Shown here: one piece after another, positions 1 to 7,307 of the stretch
How positions within the stretch are numbered: the stretch's first letter is position 1
Layout of the letters: each line of letters opens with the position of its first letter
From: Streptomyces sp. NBC_01439
GTDB lineage: Bacteria > Actinomycetota > Actinomycetes > Streptomycetales > Streptomycetaceae
Length of the DNA stretch: 64,000 bases
NCBI RefSeq assembly: GCF_036227605.1
Contig: NZ_CP109487.1
Span: 2,046,001 to 2,110,000 of the forward strand
Reading direction: 5' to 3'
Notes under the pieces: model-generated
What the model was told of the DNA's origin: nothing
What the model saw: the letters and a program-made list of their open reading frames with translations, nothing else
The model's database searches: none
Position numbers and translations under genes: made by a program

Positions 1-826
1 GAACCTGTACCCGAACTGGGGCCAGGACCACCGGGCCGCCGAGATCCCCAAGACCTCCTTCTACAAGGGCCACGACGTGGTCGTGCTCCAGGAGGCCTTC
101 GACAACAGCTCCTCGGACGCGCTGAAGGCCAACTCCGCCGTGCAGTACCCGTACCAGACCCCCGTCGTCGGCCGCAGCAAGAGCGGCTGGGACGCCACGG
201 GCGGCGCGTACTCCGCCACCACCCCGGAGGACGGCGGGGTCACGATCCTCAGCAAGTGGCCGATCGTCCGCAAGGAGCAGGTCGTCTACAAGGACGCGTG
301 CGGCGCCGACTGGTGGTCCAACAAGGGCTTCGCCTACGTCGTCCTGAACGTGAACGGCACCAAGGTGCACGTGGTCGGCACGCACGCGCAGTCCACCGAC
401 CCCGGCTGCGGCGCGGGCGAGGCCGCGGAGATGCGCGCCCGTCAGTTCCGTGCCGTGGACGCCTTCCTGGACGGGAAGAACATTCCGGCGAGCGAGCAGG
501 TCATCGTGGCGGGCGACCTCAACGTCGACTCGCGCACGCCCGAGTACGCGAGCCTGCTCGCCAACGCCGACCTGGCGGACTCCGACACCCGTACGGGGCA
601 CCCGTACTCCTTCGACACCGCGCTGAACTCGATAGCCAACTACCGCTACCCGACCGACCCGCGCGAGGACCTGGACTACGTCCTCTACCGCAAGGGCAAC
701 GCCCGCCCGGCGGGCTGGGAGAACAACGTGGTCAAGGAGCAGTCGGCACCCTGGACGGTCTCCAGCTGGGGCACCTCCTACACCTACACCAACCTCTCCG
801 ACCACTACCCGCTGATCGGCCGCTAG
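1..826 (+). CDS. Sphingomyelin phosphodiesterase (sphingomyelinase C family), 5'-truncated by the window edge
   Basis: Open from base 2 with no start in the window, so only the C-terminal 274 residues are visible; a signal peptide is expected upstream. The product is an endonuclease/exonuclease/phosphatase-fold enzyme that would hydrolyse sphingomyelin outside the cell to phosphocholine and ceramide. Metal and catalytic motifs of the fold are present in order: VVLQEAF (metal-binding Glu), GTHAQSTDPGC, AGDLNVDS (Asp/Asn pair), DLDYVLY, and a terminal SDHYPLIGR with the catalytic Asp-His. The last 30 bases, which encode this Asp-His motif, recur at 4117-4146 as the right end of an island, so the gene's 3' end has probably been rebuilt by an integration event. 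Subfamily choice (sphingomyelinase rather than another EEP phosphatase) is fairly secure. Confidence 0.88.
   Translation, partial: NLYPNWGQDHRAAEIPKTSFYKGHDVVVLQEAFDNSSSDALKANSAVQYPYQTPVVGRSKSGWDATGGAYSATTPEDGGVTILSKWPIVRKEQVVYKDACGADWWSNKGFAYVVLNVNGTKVHVVGTHAQSTDPGCGAGEAAEMRARQFRAVDAFLDGKNIPASEQVIVAGDLNVDSRTPEYASLLANADLADSDTRTGHPYSFDTALNSIANYRYPTDPREDLDYVLYRKGNARPAGWENNVVKEQSAPWTVSSWGTSYTYTNLSDHYPLIGR
797..826 (+). repeat. Left direct repeat of the island (attL-like), sphingomyelinase 3' end
   Basis: Thirty bases coding for SDHYPLIGR plus the stop codon. The same 30 bases occur in direct orientation at 4117-4146 with one difference, the third base of the Gly codon (GGC here, GGA there), which is silent. 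Weaker similarity extends 6 bp upstream. Placement at the 3' end of a gene, with the reading frame restored, is the usual layout of site-specific integration sites. Confidence 0.8.
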
Positions 827-932
827 CCCTGTCGTCCTTGCGCGCCTCACTCGACCTCACCCGGCAGTCAACGAGCGTCATCGACACCGGCTGGGCCAGC
901 CAGTGGTACGGCGTCTCCTGAACAGCACAACA
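827..932 (+). other. Island left arm, unassigned sequence
   Basis: An open frame from about 835 to a TGA at 919-921 ends in GWASQWYGVS. It has no start of its own and could be the eroded C-terminus of a lost island gene. I could not match it to a family. Confidence 0.25.
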
Positions 933-964
933 CCCCCTTCCGGCCCTTCGGGGTCGGGAGGGGG
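933..964. terminator. Strong hairpin with TTCG tetraloop
   Basis: Bases 933-946 pair with 951-964 over 14 bp (two G-T pairs) around a TTCG loop at 947-950. It sits between the sphingomyelinase (plus) and the pterin dehydratase (minus) and can serve as a terminator for both. A short T-containing stretch (CGCTTTCG) follows on the plus strand. Confidence 0.75.
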
Positions 965-983
965 CGCTTTCGTACGTCCGGGC

Positions 984-1298
984 TCAGTCCAGCGGGAGGG
1001 CCTGGTGTGCAGCCACGATCACGTCGATGCGGTGCGCAAGGTCGAAGTCAGCCCGCGTCAGTCGGTTGCCCGCGTCGTGCGTCGTGATCGAGGCACGCAG
1101 GTGGTCGATACGGAGGTCGAGGTCGGCGTGATGCTGGATGCGCCGGGACCGGTCTGCGATGGTGACGATCGCGGCCACCGCGGCGTGGTAGCGGATCTCG
1201 TACGTCCGGGTGATCGCATCGCCCTCCTGTACCCAGCCCGGCAGCTTCTCCAGGCCTTCGGCGATCTCCTCGTGCGTCAACGGCTTCGGTACACCCAT
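984..1298 (-). CDS. 4a-hydroxytetrahydrobiopterin dehydratase (pterin-4a-carbinolamine dehydratase)
   Basis: A 104-residue protein of normal length for the PCD/DCoH family, which dehydrates 4a-hydroxytetrahydropterin during cofactor recycling by aromatic amino acid hydroxylases. The family core is seen as RRIQHHADLDLRIDHLRASI followed by THDAGNRLTRADFDLAHRID, with the paired His and the downstream Asp/His region. The ATG lies 1 bp after the stop codon of the regulator at 1300-2565, so the two are cotranscribed and perhaps translationally coupled. No pterin-dependent hydroxylase is nearby, so its partner is unknown. Its place inside the island makes it cargo. Confidence 0.88.
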   Translation of the reverse strand: MGVPKPLTHEEIAEGLEKLPGWVQEGDAITRTYEIRYHAAVAAIVTIADRSRRIQHHADLDLRIDHLRASITTHDAGNRLTRADFDLAHRIDVIVAAHQALPLD

Positions 1299-1299
1299 G

Positions 1300-2565
1300 T
1301 CAGCTCCCCTCGTTCACGGGCGCCAGAACCTCCGCGAGGTCCCGGCCTACCGGGGCATCGTGCCACGGCCGCATGGCCCGCTCCAGGCCCCGCAGTTCAC
1401 GCAGCATGCGGGCCGACCGGGTCTCGGCCGCGATCTCGGCGGCCGCGCGGGCGATCTCGACGGCTTGTTCCGGCTGGCGGGCGCCGGCCGCCGCGGTGGC
1501 GTGCCGGGCGAGGTACACGCCGCGGTCCCGGCGGGCCGTCGCGGGTACCTCATCGAGGACCTGCGACCACAGATGCCCGGCCTCCCGGCCGAGGCCGAGC
1601 CGCCCGTAGCAGGTGGCCCGTTGCACCTCGAGGTAGCCGGGGGTGCGGCGGCAGGCGTTGCCCCAGGGCAGGTCGTCGTCGACGCGGCAGAGGAGCTCTC
1701 CGGCGTCGTCGATGAGCCGGTCGACGGCCGTACGGTCGCCTGTGAGGCTGGCGCCGTGGGCCTGCTGCTGCATCGCCATGATCCGCACCTTCGGGAACAG
1801 GCGGTCGTCGTCGAGGGCGGCTTCGCACAGGTCGATGACACCGTGGCCGTCGCCGAGGTCGGTCCGCACGTGGGCGAGGTTGACGAGGCTGTAGCCGATG
1901 AGGTGCGGGTCCTGGGACCTGGCCGCTATTTCCTGCGTGATGCCCCGCCAGAACGCGGCCGCGCCGAGGTCGCCGGCGTCTTGGTAGAGCCAGCCGACGA
2001 GCGCCGCGTACGCGGCTCCGACGCGCAGCAGCCCGCGCCGGGTCTCGCCCTGCGCGGACCGGACGAGCTTGTCGATGAGCTGGTACTGGGCAGACACGGT
2101 GCCGATGAGGTCGTGCGGCCCGAGGAACATGTCGGCCCGGTAGTGGCCCTCCAACTGCTGCTGGAAGTAGTCGATGAGCGCGGGGTCGACGTGCTGCCTG
2201 GCGGTAGGGCCGGGCAGGAGCGCGGCCGCGGTGACGTTGACGAAGGTCCTGCGGTTCACGTCTTCCTCTTGGTGTGCCTCGGGGCGGATCCAGCCGGCGG
2301 GTGCCGTGAATCCCAGCTCCTCGGGCCACCGTCCGAGCGCGTCATGCAGCACGGTCGCGGTCTCTTCCGGCGGCCAGCCGGGTGCACCGCCTTCCCACCG
2401 GCGCCACGTGCGCGCGCTGACGGTGAAATGGGCGTCGTCGAGGAACCGTTGGCCGTGCGCCTGTAGCGCGCCGGCGGCCTGTTCGATGCTGCGCCACCCG
2501 ACCCGGAGTCGGGCGGCCCTGAGCGCGTCGTTTCGGGGGCTCACGGCCCCAGTGTGAGGTGTCAT
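1300..2565 (-). CDS. Large helix-turn-helix regulator with C-terminal helical repeat region
   Basis: A 421-residue protein. Residues about 10-85 form an HTH-type domain with the run SARTWRRWEGGAPGWPPEET, typical of the large actinobacterial XRE-like regulators. After a conserved linker (NRRTFVNVTAAALLPG) the remaining 300 residues are alanine/leucine-rich helices with TPR-like spacing, presumably a ligand or partner-binding module. It is transcribed away from the small-gene run starting at 2657, so the roughly 90 bp between them should hold divergent promoters. The ligand is unknown. Together with the pterin dehydratase it is the main minus-strand cargo of the island. Confidence 0.75.
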   Translation of the reverse strand: MTPHTGAVSPRNDALRAARLRVGWRSIEQAAGALQAHGQRFLDDAHFTVSARTWRRWEGGAPGWPPEETATVLHDALGRWPEELGFTAPAGWIRPEAHQEEDVNRRTFVNVTAAALLPGPTARQHVDPALIDYFQQQLEGHYRADMFLGPHDLIGTVSAQYQLIDKLVRSAQGETRRGLLRVGAAYAALVGWLYQDAGDLGAAAFWRGITQEIAARSQDPHLIGYSLVNLAHVRTDLGDGHGVIDLCEAALDDDRLFPKVRIMAMQQQAHGASLTGDRTAVDRLIDDAGELLCRVDDDLPWGNACRRTPGYLEVQRATCYGRLGLGREAGHLWSQVLDEVPATARRDRGVYLARHATAAAGARQPEQAVEIARAAAEIAAETRSARMLRELRGLERAMRPWHDAPVGRDLAEVLAPVNEGS

Positions 2566-2656
2566 CGCGTCTGTCCCCGGCCGTGGCCGCTACGTGACCA
2601 CCGATGGCCACGCGATGGCCTATCTGCCCATCTGCGTGCCCGCCCATCATCCTCCT

Positions 2657-2812
2657 ATGACGACGAGCAGCGCAGACGAACAGCACCGCAGAACAGGCGT
2701 GTTGCCGGAACTGTGGCCGGGGCCCAGTGCTGAGCTGGTGGCTCGTGCGGCTGTCGGCTGGGAGCGGTTCCTTCGCTCCGCGGCAAAGCACGTGGAGCCG
2801 TCCGATGACTGA
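2657..2812 (+). CDS. Small hypothetical protein, 51 residues
   Basis: I start it at the ATG at 2657, giving MTTSSADEQHRR..., rather than at a possible ATG at 2594 that lies close to the divergent regulator. The product is soluble, with a predicted helix (SAELVARAAVGWERFLRSAA). Its stop codon overlaps the ATG of the next gene (2805), so the genes are probably coupled. It resembles the short proteins often encoded next to XRE-type regulators in Streptomyces, but I cannot name a family. Confidence 0.55.
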   Translation: MTTSSADEQHRRTGVLPELWPGPSAELVARAAVGWERFLRSAAKHVEPSDD

Positions 2813-2993
2813 AACGTACGAGTACCAGCCTCACCGGCTGCTACGTGAGCGGGTCCGCGACATCGCCTCCGGCATCGAGGGCCAGCTCATGGCCGTCATC
2901 ACCGAGGGCGTCAACGACATCGCGTACATCAGGAAGTCGGACGGCCGGGAGTTCACGACCGCCGCGGCCAACGTGCAGGCAGCCGGCCAGTGA
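2805..2993 (+). CDS. Small hypothetical protein, 62 residues
   Basis: Begins MTETYEYQPHRLLRERVRDI, with ATG at 2805 overlapping the end of the upstream gene by 8 bp and a GGAG about 8 bases before the start. It is charged and helical with no membrane segment. The end, REFTTAAANVQAAGQ, overlaps the GTG of the next gene. Function unknown; it is the second member of a tightly packed run of island genes. Confidence 0.6.
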   Translation: MTETYEYQPHRLLRERVRDIASGIEGQLMAVITEGVNDIAYIRKSDGREFTTAAANVQAAGQ

Positions 2994-3070
2994 GTGTGCT
3001 CGGGCGTCAGGCCCTGTACGTCGCGATCGGGTTCGGCGTGCTCGCCGTGATCGTCGTCGGCACCTGTTGA
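2990..3070 (+). CDS. 26-residue single-span membrane peptide
   Basis: GTG at 2990 overlaps the preceding stop as GTGA and opens a 26-codon frame: MSVLGRQALYVA followed by a continuous hydrophobic stretch (IGFGVLAVIVVG) ending in TC. Size and hydrophobicity suggest a single transmembrane helix with a short N-terminus. The coupled start and its place between two other coupled genes argue that it is translated. It is below usual annotation cut-offs and its function is unknown. Confidence 0.5.
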   Translation: MSVLGRQALYVAIGFGVLAVIVVGTC

Positions 3071-3095
3071 TCTGACCAACCAACGAGGAGACCCC

Positions 3096-3551
3096 ATGGC
3101 CAGCCCACCCCCGCCCCCATGTAGTGCCGGTAAGGGCGAAACCCCGACTCCGGCTATCGGCGCCACCCTCACAGCGCCCCGCCGCACCAGCGACCCGCGC
3201 AGCCTTCTCTCCGCCGACGACTTCATGACCGTCACGGCCACTCTGGCCCGCCAGCACCCCGAGCTGGGCTGGGTCGCCGCAGAGCAGCGGGTGGTTGAGG
3301 CCCTGAAGTTCGTCGCCACGGTCGCGCACAGCGCTGCCGCCGAGCTCGCCCCCTCCGGCCCGGTCAATGCCGGCTGGCACGCCCTGATCTCCTGCACCGT
3401 GGTCTACGCCGAACTGTGCGCGCGGTTGGGTACGGTCGTCCACCACCACCCCGAGGTCACCGGGGCGGCAACTCCCGCACCCGGCTGGTTGGACCGCACC
3501 ACGGCCGCGATCGAGGCCGCCGGGTACGACATCGCCACGGACCTGTGGTGA
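3096..3551 (+). CDS. Hypothetical protein, 151 residues, Trp-His and HHHP motif family
   Basis: ATG at 3096 is preceded by GAGGAG. The N-terminus is proline-rich and disordered. The core (residues about 50-120) contains GWHALISCTVVYAELCARLG and then VVHHHPEV. This spacing of WHA, a Tyr/Cys helix and a His cluster recalls the N-terminal segment of proteins annotated as glycine-rich-domain proteins in actinomycetes, but that is a resemblance only. The stop overlaps the GTG of the next gene. Confidence 0.6.
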   Translation: MASPPPPPCSAGKGETPTPAIGATLTAPRRTSDPRSLLSADDFMTVTATLARQHPELGWVAAEQRVVEALKFVATVAHSAAAELAPSGPVNAGWHALISCTVVYAELCARLGTVVHHHPEVTGAATPAPGWLDRTTAAIEAAGYDIATDLW

Positions 3552-3856
3552 TCACCACCGAGTACGTGACGTCGACAACCGACGTCGTCGCCTGTGAGGC
3601 CTGCTGGGTCGAACTGGTCGAAGCCGTTCGCACGACGGCACACAGTCACGGCCGGGACCTGCTGTGCATCCCCTGCGCCGAGGCCGGCTATCCGCCCCGC
3701 GTCACCCTGTTCCCCCCGCTCGGAATCTACGGACTCAACGGAAGGAAGCTGAAGATGGGCAAGCACGGCTCCGGAAGCCCGAAGCTGCCGCCGGATCCCG
3801 GCCCGCCGCTGCCGTCTCCGCCGCCCACCCCGACACCCGGCCGCCCGCCGGTGTAG
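3548..3856 (+). CDS. Small protein with two CxxC motifs (zinc-ribbon-like), proline-rich tail
   Basis: GTG at 3548 overlaps the previous stop (GTGA). The 102-residue product has ACEACW near residue 17 and LLCIPCAE near residue 42, two CxxC pairs spaced as in small zinc ribbons. The last 25 residues are almost only Pro, Gly and Ser (PPDPGPPLPSPPPTPTPG). It may bind nucleic acid or a partner protein. Last gene of the plus-strand island operon. Confidence 0.58.
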   Translation: MITTEYVTSTTDVVACEACWVELVEAVRTTAHSHGRDLLCIPCAEAGYPPRVTLFPPLGIYGLNGRKLKMGKHGSGSPKLPPDPGPPLPSPPPTPTPGRPPV

Positions 3857-3899
3857 GGCCGTGAGACTGCCCCGGCCGGCAATCCCCCGTCGGCCGGAG

Positions 3900-4112
3900 C
3901 TACTCGCGGACCAGCTGTGCGAGCGGTACACCGATGGCGTCGGCAGTGAGGATGAGGGTGTCGAGGCGAGCCGCGGCATGACCGCCCTCGATGCGATTGA
4001 GCGTGTGCCGTTCGATGCCGGCCCGCCGGGCGACCTCCTCTTGGGTGAGGTGCGCGCGCCGGCGCGCTGCCCGAATGTTTTCGCCGATCTGCCTGCGGCG
4101 GGTGAGTACCAA
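3900..4112 (-). CDS. Small XRE-family repressor, 70 residues
   Basis: A complete single HTH domain: NIRAARRRAHLTQEEVARRA, then GIERHTLNRIEGGHAAARLD and a final helix ending LAQLVRE. This is the size of element-encoded control proteins. The only usable start is TTG at 4112, since an in-frame stop lies just upstream, and the start is 4 bp from the right island repeat at 4117. Its upstream region therefore consists of the repeat itself, so integration or excision would change what precedes the gene. Confidence 0.72.
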   Translation of the reverse strand: MVLTRRRQIGENIRAARRRAHLTQEEVARRAGIERHTLNRIEGGHAAARLDTLILTADAIGVPLAQLVRE

Positions 4113-4116
4113 CTCG

Positions 4117-4146
4117 TCCGACCACTACCCGCTGATCGGACGCTAG
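4117..4146 (+). repeat. Right direct repeat of the island (attR-like)
   Basis: A 29/30 match to 797-826. It retains the codons for SDHYPLIGR and the stop, with GGA instead of GGC for Gly. The hairpin 13 bp downstream marks this copy as the original chromosomal end of the sphingomyelinase gene. Confidence 0.8.
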
Positions 4147-4158
4147 GGAGACGGCGTC

Positions 4159-4193
4159 CTGTCGGACCGGGCCGGTGGCGCCCGGTCCGACAG
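4159..4193. terminator. Perfect 14-bp hairpin, bidirectional terminator
   Basis: Bases 4159-4172 pair perfectly with 4180-4193 around a 7-base loop. It lies between the duplicated sphingomyelinase end and the convergent transporter fragment, and is probably the ancestral terminator of both. Confidence 0.75.
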
Positions 4194-4201
4194 CACCGCC
4201 G

Positions 4202-4567
4202 TCAGCGCCGGCCGCCGGGTGGCGGGGACGCGGAGGGCGGCTCGGCCGCGTCGACCTCCGGATCGCCGGACGGGCCGATGCGGATCTCGAATTCGCCGCC
4301 GTACTCCTCGTGGCCCGCGGCCACGGCCACGGCCACGGCTTCCTCGCCCCGTTCGCCCTGGATGATCAGCGGGTCCCGGCGCAGGTCCCGCATGAGTGCC
4401 ACGCACATACCGATCATGACCAGGGTGAACGGCGCCGCCACGAGGATCGTCAGGTTCTGCAGTCCGGCGAGCGCGTCGCCCTCGCCGTTGCCGATGAGCA
4501 GCATGACGGCCGCGCGGCGGCTCACCCGCTCCGCTCCCCCGGTGCGGTGAGCGCGGATCCGGCCCAC
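4202..4567 (-). pseudogene. C-terminal fragment of a BCCT-family (choline/betaine) transporter
   Basis: The frame encodes about 120 residues, of which the part beginning AAVMLLIGNGEGDALAGLQ matches the last membrane helix and cytoplasmic tail of BCCT transporters: an aromatic-poor helix (LTILVAAPFTLVMIGMCVAL), then MRDLRRDP and an acidic tail. A full BCCT protein has about 500-600 residues and twelve helices; everything before the last helix is missing. The nearest ATG (4567) adds non-homologous residues. It lies directly downstream of an acyl-CoA ligase, so a deletion probably removed the 5' part. A choline transporter next to a phosphocholine-releasing sphingomyelinase would have made sense. 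Confidence 0.65.
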
Positions 4568-4597
4568 CGCACCGGTGCGCCCGGGCTACACCGTCCC

Positions 4598-6427
4598 CTA
4601 CGGCTCCTCGTACAGGCCCTCGATCAGTGCGCCGTACTTGTCGCGGACCACCCGGCGGCGGAGCTTGAGCGAAGGGGTGAGCTCCCCGGTCTCGGGGCCC
4701 CACTCCTCGGTCAGCAGCCGGTACCGCTTGATCTGCTCGGTCCGGTTGAGCCGGGCGTTGGCCGCCTCCACCGCGCGGGCGATCTCCTCCCGGACGGCGG
4801 GGTGGGCGGCGAGCTCGGCCGGGGAGGCCGCCTCGATGCCCCGGGTGACGGCCCAGACCGGGGCCAGCTCCGGGTCCAGGACCAGCAGGGCCACGAGGTA
4901 GGAGCGGCCGTCGCCGTGCACCAGGGCCTGCCCGATCAGCGGGTGTTCCTTGACCGTGTTCTCCACCAGGGCGGGCGAGACGTTCTTGCCGTTCGAGGTG
5001 ATGATCAGTTCCTTCTTGCGGTCGGTCAGCCAGAGGAACCCGTCCTCGTCGACCCGGCCGATGTCCCCCGTCGGGAACCAGCCCGCGTCGTCGGCGGCGC
5101 TCTCCACCGAGCCGTCCGGCCGTAGGTAGCCGCCGAAGACGGTCGCCCCGCGGGTGAGGATCTCCCCGTCCTCGGCCAGTCTCAGCTCCAGCCCCTCGAT
5201 CGGGCGGCCGACCGAGCCGAGCCGGAAGCCGTCCGGGCTGTTGACCGTGCACACGCCCGAGGTCTCGGTGAGCCCCCAGGCGTCCATGATGGTGATGCCC
5301 CAGCCGGCCCAGAAGCGGACCACGTCGATCGGCATCGGCGCGGTGGCGCTGGCCGTCCACATCAGCCGGTCCATGCCCGCCAGCCCCAGCAGCGGGTCCA
5401 GCACCTGCTCCTTGGCCCGGGCGTACGAGGCTTCGAGCGCGGCCGGCACCTCCTCGGCGCGCTCGCGGTGGGCGGCCCGGGCGCGGGCCAGGTCGCCCGC
5501 CGCCTCGATGGCCGCGCGCTGCTCTTCGGGGAGCTGCGCGAGGACCGCGCGGACCGAGGCGGCGAGCTTCTCCCACACCCGGGGCACTCCGAAGAACTGC
5601 ACCGGGTGCAGCTCGCGGACCGCCCCCGAGACGGCGGCGGGGTCGGCGCACAACCGTACGTGCGAGGCCCGCAGCAGGGGCAGGTAGATGCCGAGGACGC
5701 GCTCGGCGATGTGCGCGAAGGGCAGGTAGCAGATGTGCTCGGCGTGCTCGGGCAGGTCCACGTGCCGGTCGAGGCGGATCGCCTGGAGCATGAGGTTGCG
5801 GTGGGTCAGCCGCACGCCCTTCGGGTCGCCGGTGGTGCCCGAGGTGTAGACGACGGTCAGCGGGTCCTCGGGGCGCGTCTCCTGCCAGGCCTTCTCGAAG
5901 TCGTCGGCGCGGTGGAGCCGGGCCCCGCCGGAGTACAGGGAGCCGTAGGTGGAGTGCCCGCCGGCCTCGGCGGCTTCGGCCACGACGAGACGCTCCAGGG
6001 GCACGTCCGGGTCGGCCAGCAGCGGCTCCCACCGCGCGAGTTCGCGGGCGCCCTCGACGACGGCGACCCGGGCCCGGCTGTGACGGGCGATGTGGGCTAT
6101 CTGCTCGGGCGCGGAGGTCCCGTACACGGTGACGGGGACGGCGCCGAGGTGGACGAGGGCGAGGTCGCTGAGCCAGTGCTCGGGGCGGTTGCCCATCATC
6201 ATCAGCACGTGTTCGCCGCGCTCGACGCCGAGGGCGGCGTATCCGGAGGCGAGGACGGCGACCTTGCGGCGCACCTCGCTCCAGGTGAGGGTCGTCCACC
6301 CGGCGGCGTCGGGGCCGGCCCGCCAGGAGAGGGCGGGCAGCTCCCCGTACTCGGCGGCGTTGCGGGCCAGCAGGGCCGGCAGGGTGATCTCTTCGGGTCG
6401 TCCGGGCAGTCGCAGGTTCGTGGTCAT
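4598..6427 (-). CDS. Long-chain acyl-CoA synthetase / AMP-dependent ligase (FadD-type)
   Basis: A 609-residue adenylate-forming enzyme that activates fatty acids to acyl-CoA through acyl-AMP. The P-loop signature VVYTSGTTGDPKGVRLTHRN lies near residue 190, WGLTET near 360, the hinge region GWFPTGDIG near 425 and the catalytic-lysine region LIITSNGKNVSP near 455. Length and motif order match FadD15/AcsL-type long-chain ligases. The ATG at 6427 faces the MerR regulator at 6513, and the 85 bp between them contain a dyad. It fits the beta-oxidation genes further along the strand. Confidence 0.92.
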   Translation of the reverse strand: MTTNLRLPGRPEEITLPALLARNAAEYGELPALSWRAGPDAAGWTTLTWSEVRRKVAVLASGYAALGVERGEHVLMMMGNRPEHWLSDLALVHLGAVPVTVYGTSAPEQIAHIARHSRARVAVVEGARELARWEPLLADPDVPLERLVVAEAAEAGGHSTYGSLYSGGARLHRADDFEKAWQETRPEDPLTVVYTSGTTGDPKGVRLTHRNLMLQAIRLDRHVDLPEHAEHICYLPFAHIAERVLGIYLPLLRASHVRLCADPAAVSGAVRELHPVQFFGVPRVWEKLAASVRAVLAQLPEEQRAAIEAAGDLARARAAHRERAEEVPAALEASYARAKEQVLDPLLGLAGMDRLMWTASATAPMPIDVVRFWAGWGITIMDAWGLTETSGVCTVNSPDGFRLGSVGRPIEGLELRLAEDGEILTRGATVFGGYLRPDGSVESAADDAGWFPTGDIGRVDEDGFLWLTDRKKELIITSNGKNVSPALVENTVKEHPLIGQALVHGDGRSYLVALLVLDPELAPVWAVTRGIEAASPAELAAHPAVREEIARAVEAANARLNRTEQIKRYRLLTEEWGPETGELTPSLKLRRRVVRDKYGALIEGLYEEP

Positions 6428-6512
6428 GGGCAGCTCCTGGCCGTTTCACATCGTTGGTGCGACAGCAATACTGTTGAACCCAAGCTGTGGAGCAGAGAGC
6501 GAGGCGCAGACG
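6428..6512. promoter_or_regulatory. Divergent promoter region with ACAG-N5-CTGT dyad
   Basis: An 85-bp gap between divergent fadD-like and MerR genes. It contains ACAG (6462-6465) and CTGT (6471-6474) separated by CAATA. MerR regulators usually bind dyads inside a long promoter spacer, so this is the likely operator for control of both genes. The -10 and -35 boxes cannot be fixed with confidence. Confidence 0.5.
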
Positions 6513-7244
6513 ATGGCCGACCAGGCACCCGAGCCGATGCTCACCGTCGACGAGCTGGCGGCCAGGGCGGGCGTCACCGTGCGCACCGTTCGTTTCTACA
6601 GCACCCGCGGGCTTTTGCCCCCTCCCGTGATCGGCCCTCGTCGGGTGGGGCACTACGGGCCGGAGCACCTGTCCCGGCTGGCCTTGATCGAGGAGCTGCA
6701 GCACCAGGGCATGACCCTGTCCGCCATCGAGCGCTATCTGGACGCGCTGCCCGACGACCTGAGCGCCCACGACCTGGCCATCCACCGCGCGATGGTGGCC
6801 AGTTGGGCTCCGGACGCGGCCCAGGAGGTGTCGCGGGAGGAGCTGGAGAAGCGGGTGGGGCGGAGCCTCGCCGACACCGATGTCCGGCGACTGACGGCGA
6901 TGAACGTGCTCGCCGCCTCGGGGGACGGGTTCCGGGTGGACGTCGGGCTGCTGCGGCTCGGAGTGGCGCTGCTCGACGTACCGATCGCCCACGAGACGAT
7001 CCTGGCGGCGCGCCGGGTGCTGATGGAGCACACCAGGTCGGCGGCGCACGAGCTGACGGCGCTGTTCCGGGACGAGGTGTGGGGGCCGTTCACGGAGGGC
7101 GAGAGCGATCCGGAGCGGGTGGAGTCGATGAAGGCGCTCTCGGCGCACATGCAGCCGATGGTGGTCCAGGCGCTGGTGACTGCCTTCCAGCGGTCGCTGC
7201 GGGAGGAACTGCGGGCGGCGTTCGCCTCGGAACCGGAACGGTAG
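6513..7244 (+). CDS. MerR-family transcriptional regulator
   Basis: 243 residues. The N-terminal 70 form the MerR winged helix: LTVDELAARAGVTVRTVRFY, then GLLPPP and the wing (RRVGHYGPEHLSRLALIEELQ). The remaining 170 residues are helical and longer than the metal-sensing MerR proteins, with no cysteine cluster, so the effector is more likely an organic molecule such as an acyl-CoA. The start is the ATG at 6513; an upstream frame extension to 6090 would run through the divergent ligase and is rejected. It probably regulates the adjacent acyl-CoA ligase and itself. Confidence 0.88.
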   Translation: MADQAPEPMLTVDELAARAGVTVRTVRFYSTRGLLPPPVIGPRRVGHYGPEHLSRLALIEELQHQGMTLSAIERYLDALPDDLSAHDLAIHRAMVASWAPDAAQEVSREELEKRVGRSLADTDVRRLTAMNVLAASGDGFRVDVGLLRLGVALLDVPIAHETILAARRVLMEHTRSAAHELTALFRDEVWGPFTEGESDPERVESMKALSAHMQPMVVQALVTAFQRSLREELRAAFASEPER

Positions 7245-7307
7245 GGGAGGTGGCCGGACGGCCGCACGGCCGGTCGGCGTCCCTGCCGCCCGGGTAGCTT
7301 GTGGATC

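Larger units (their letters stand above)
797..4146. mobile_element. Integrated island bounded by 30-bp direct repeats, no recombinase seen
   Basis: The interval between the two copies of the sphingomyelinase 3' end holds a pterin dehydratase, a large regulator, five small overlapping plus-strand genes and a 70-residue XRE repressor. The chromosomal side is recognisable beyond the right repeat, where a strong hairpin (4159-4193) lies 13 bp after the duplicated stop codon, as expected for the original terminator of the sphingomyelinase gene. No integrase, excisionase, replication or transfer gene is present, so this is either a decayed integrative element or a cis-mobilisable one that needs a recombinase in trans. 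The small genes look less GC-rich by eye than the flanks. Confidence 0.68.

Noticed and set aside
827..921. C-terminus of a tyrosine recombinase next to the left att repeat
   Set aside because: The frame ending GWASQWYGVS lacks the R-H-R-Y motifs and could not be linked to an integrase.
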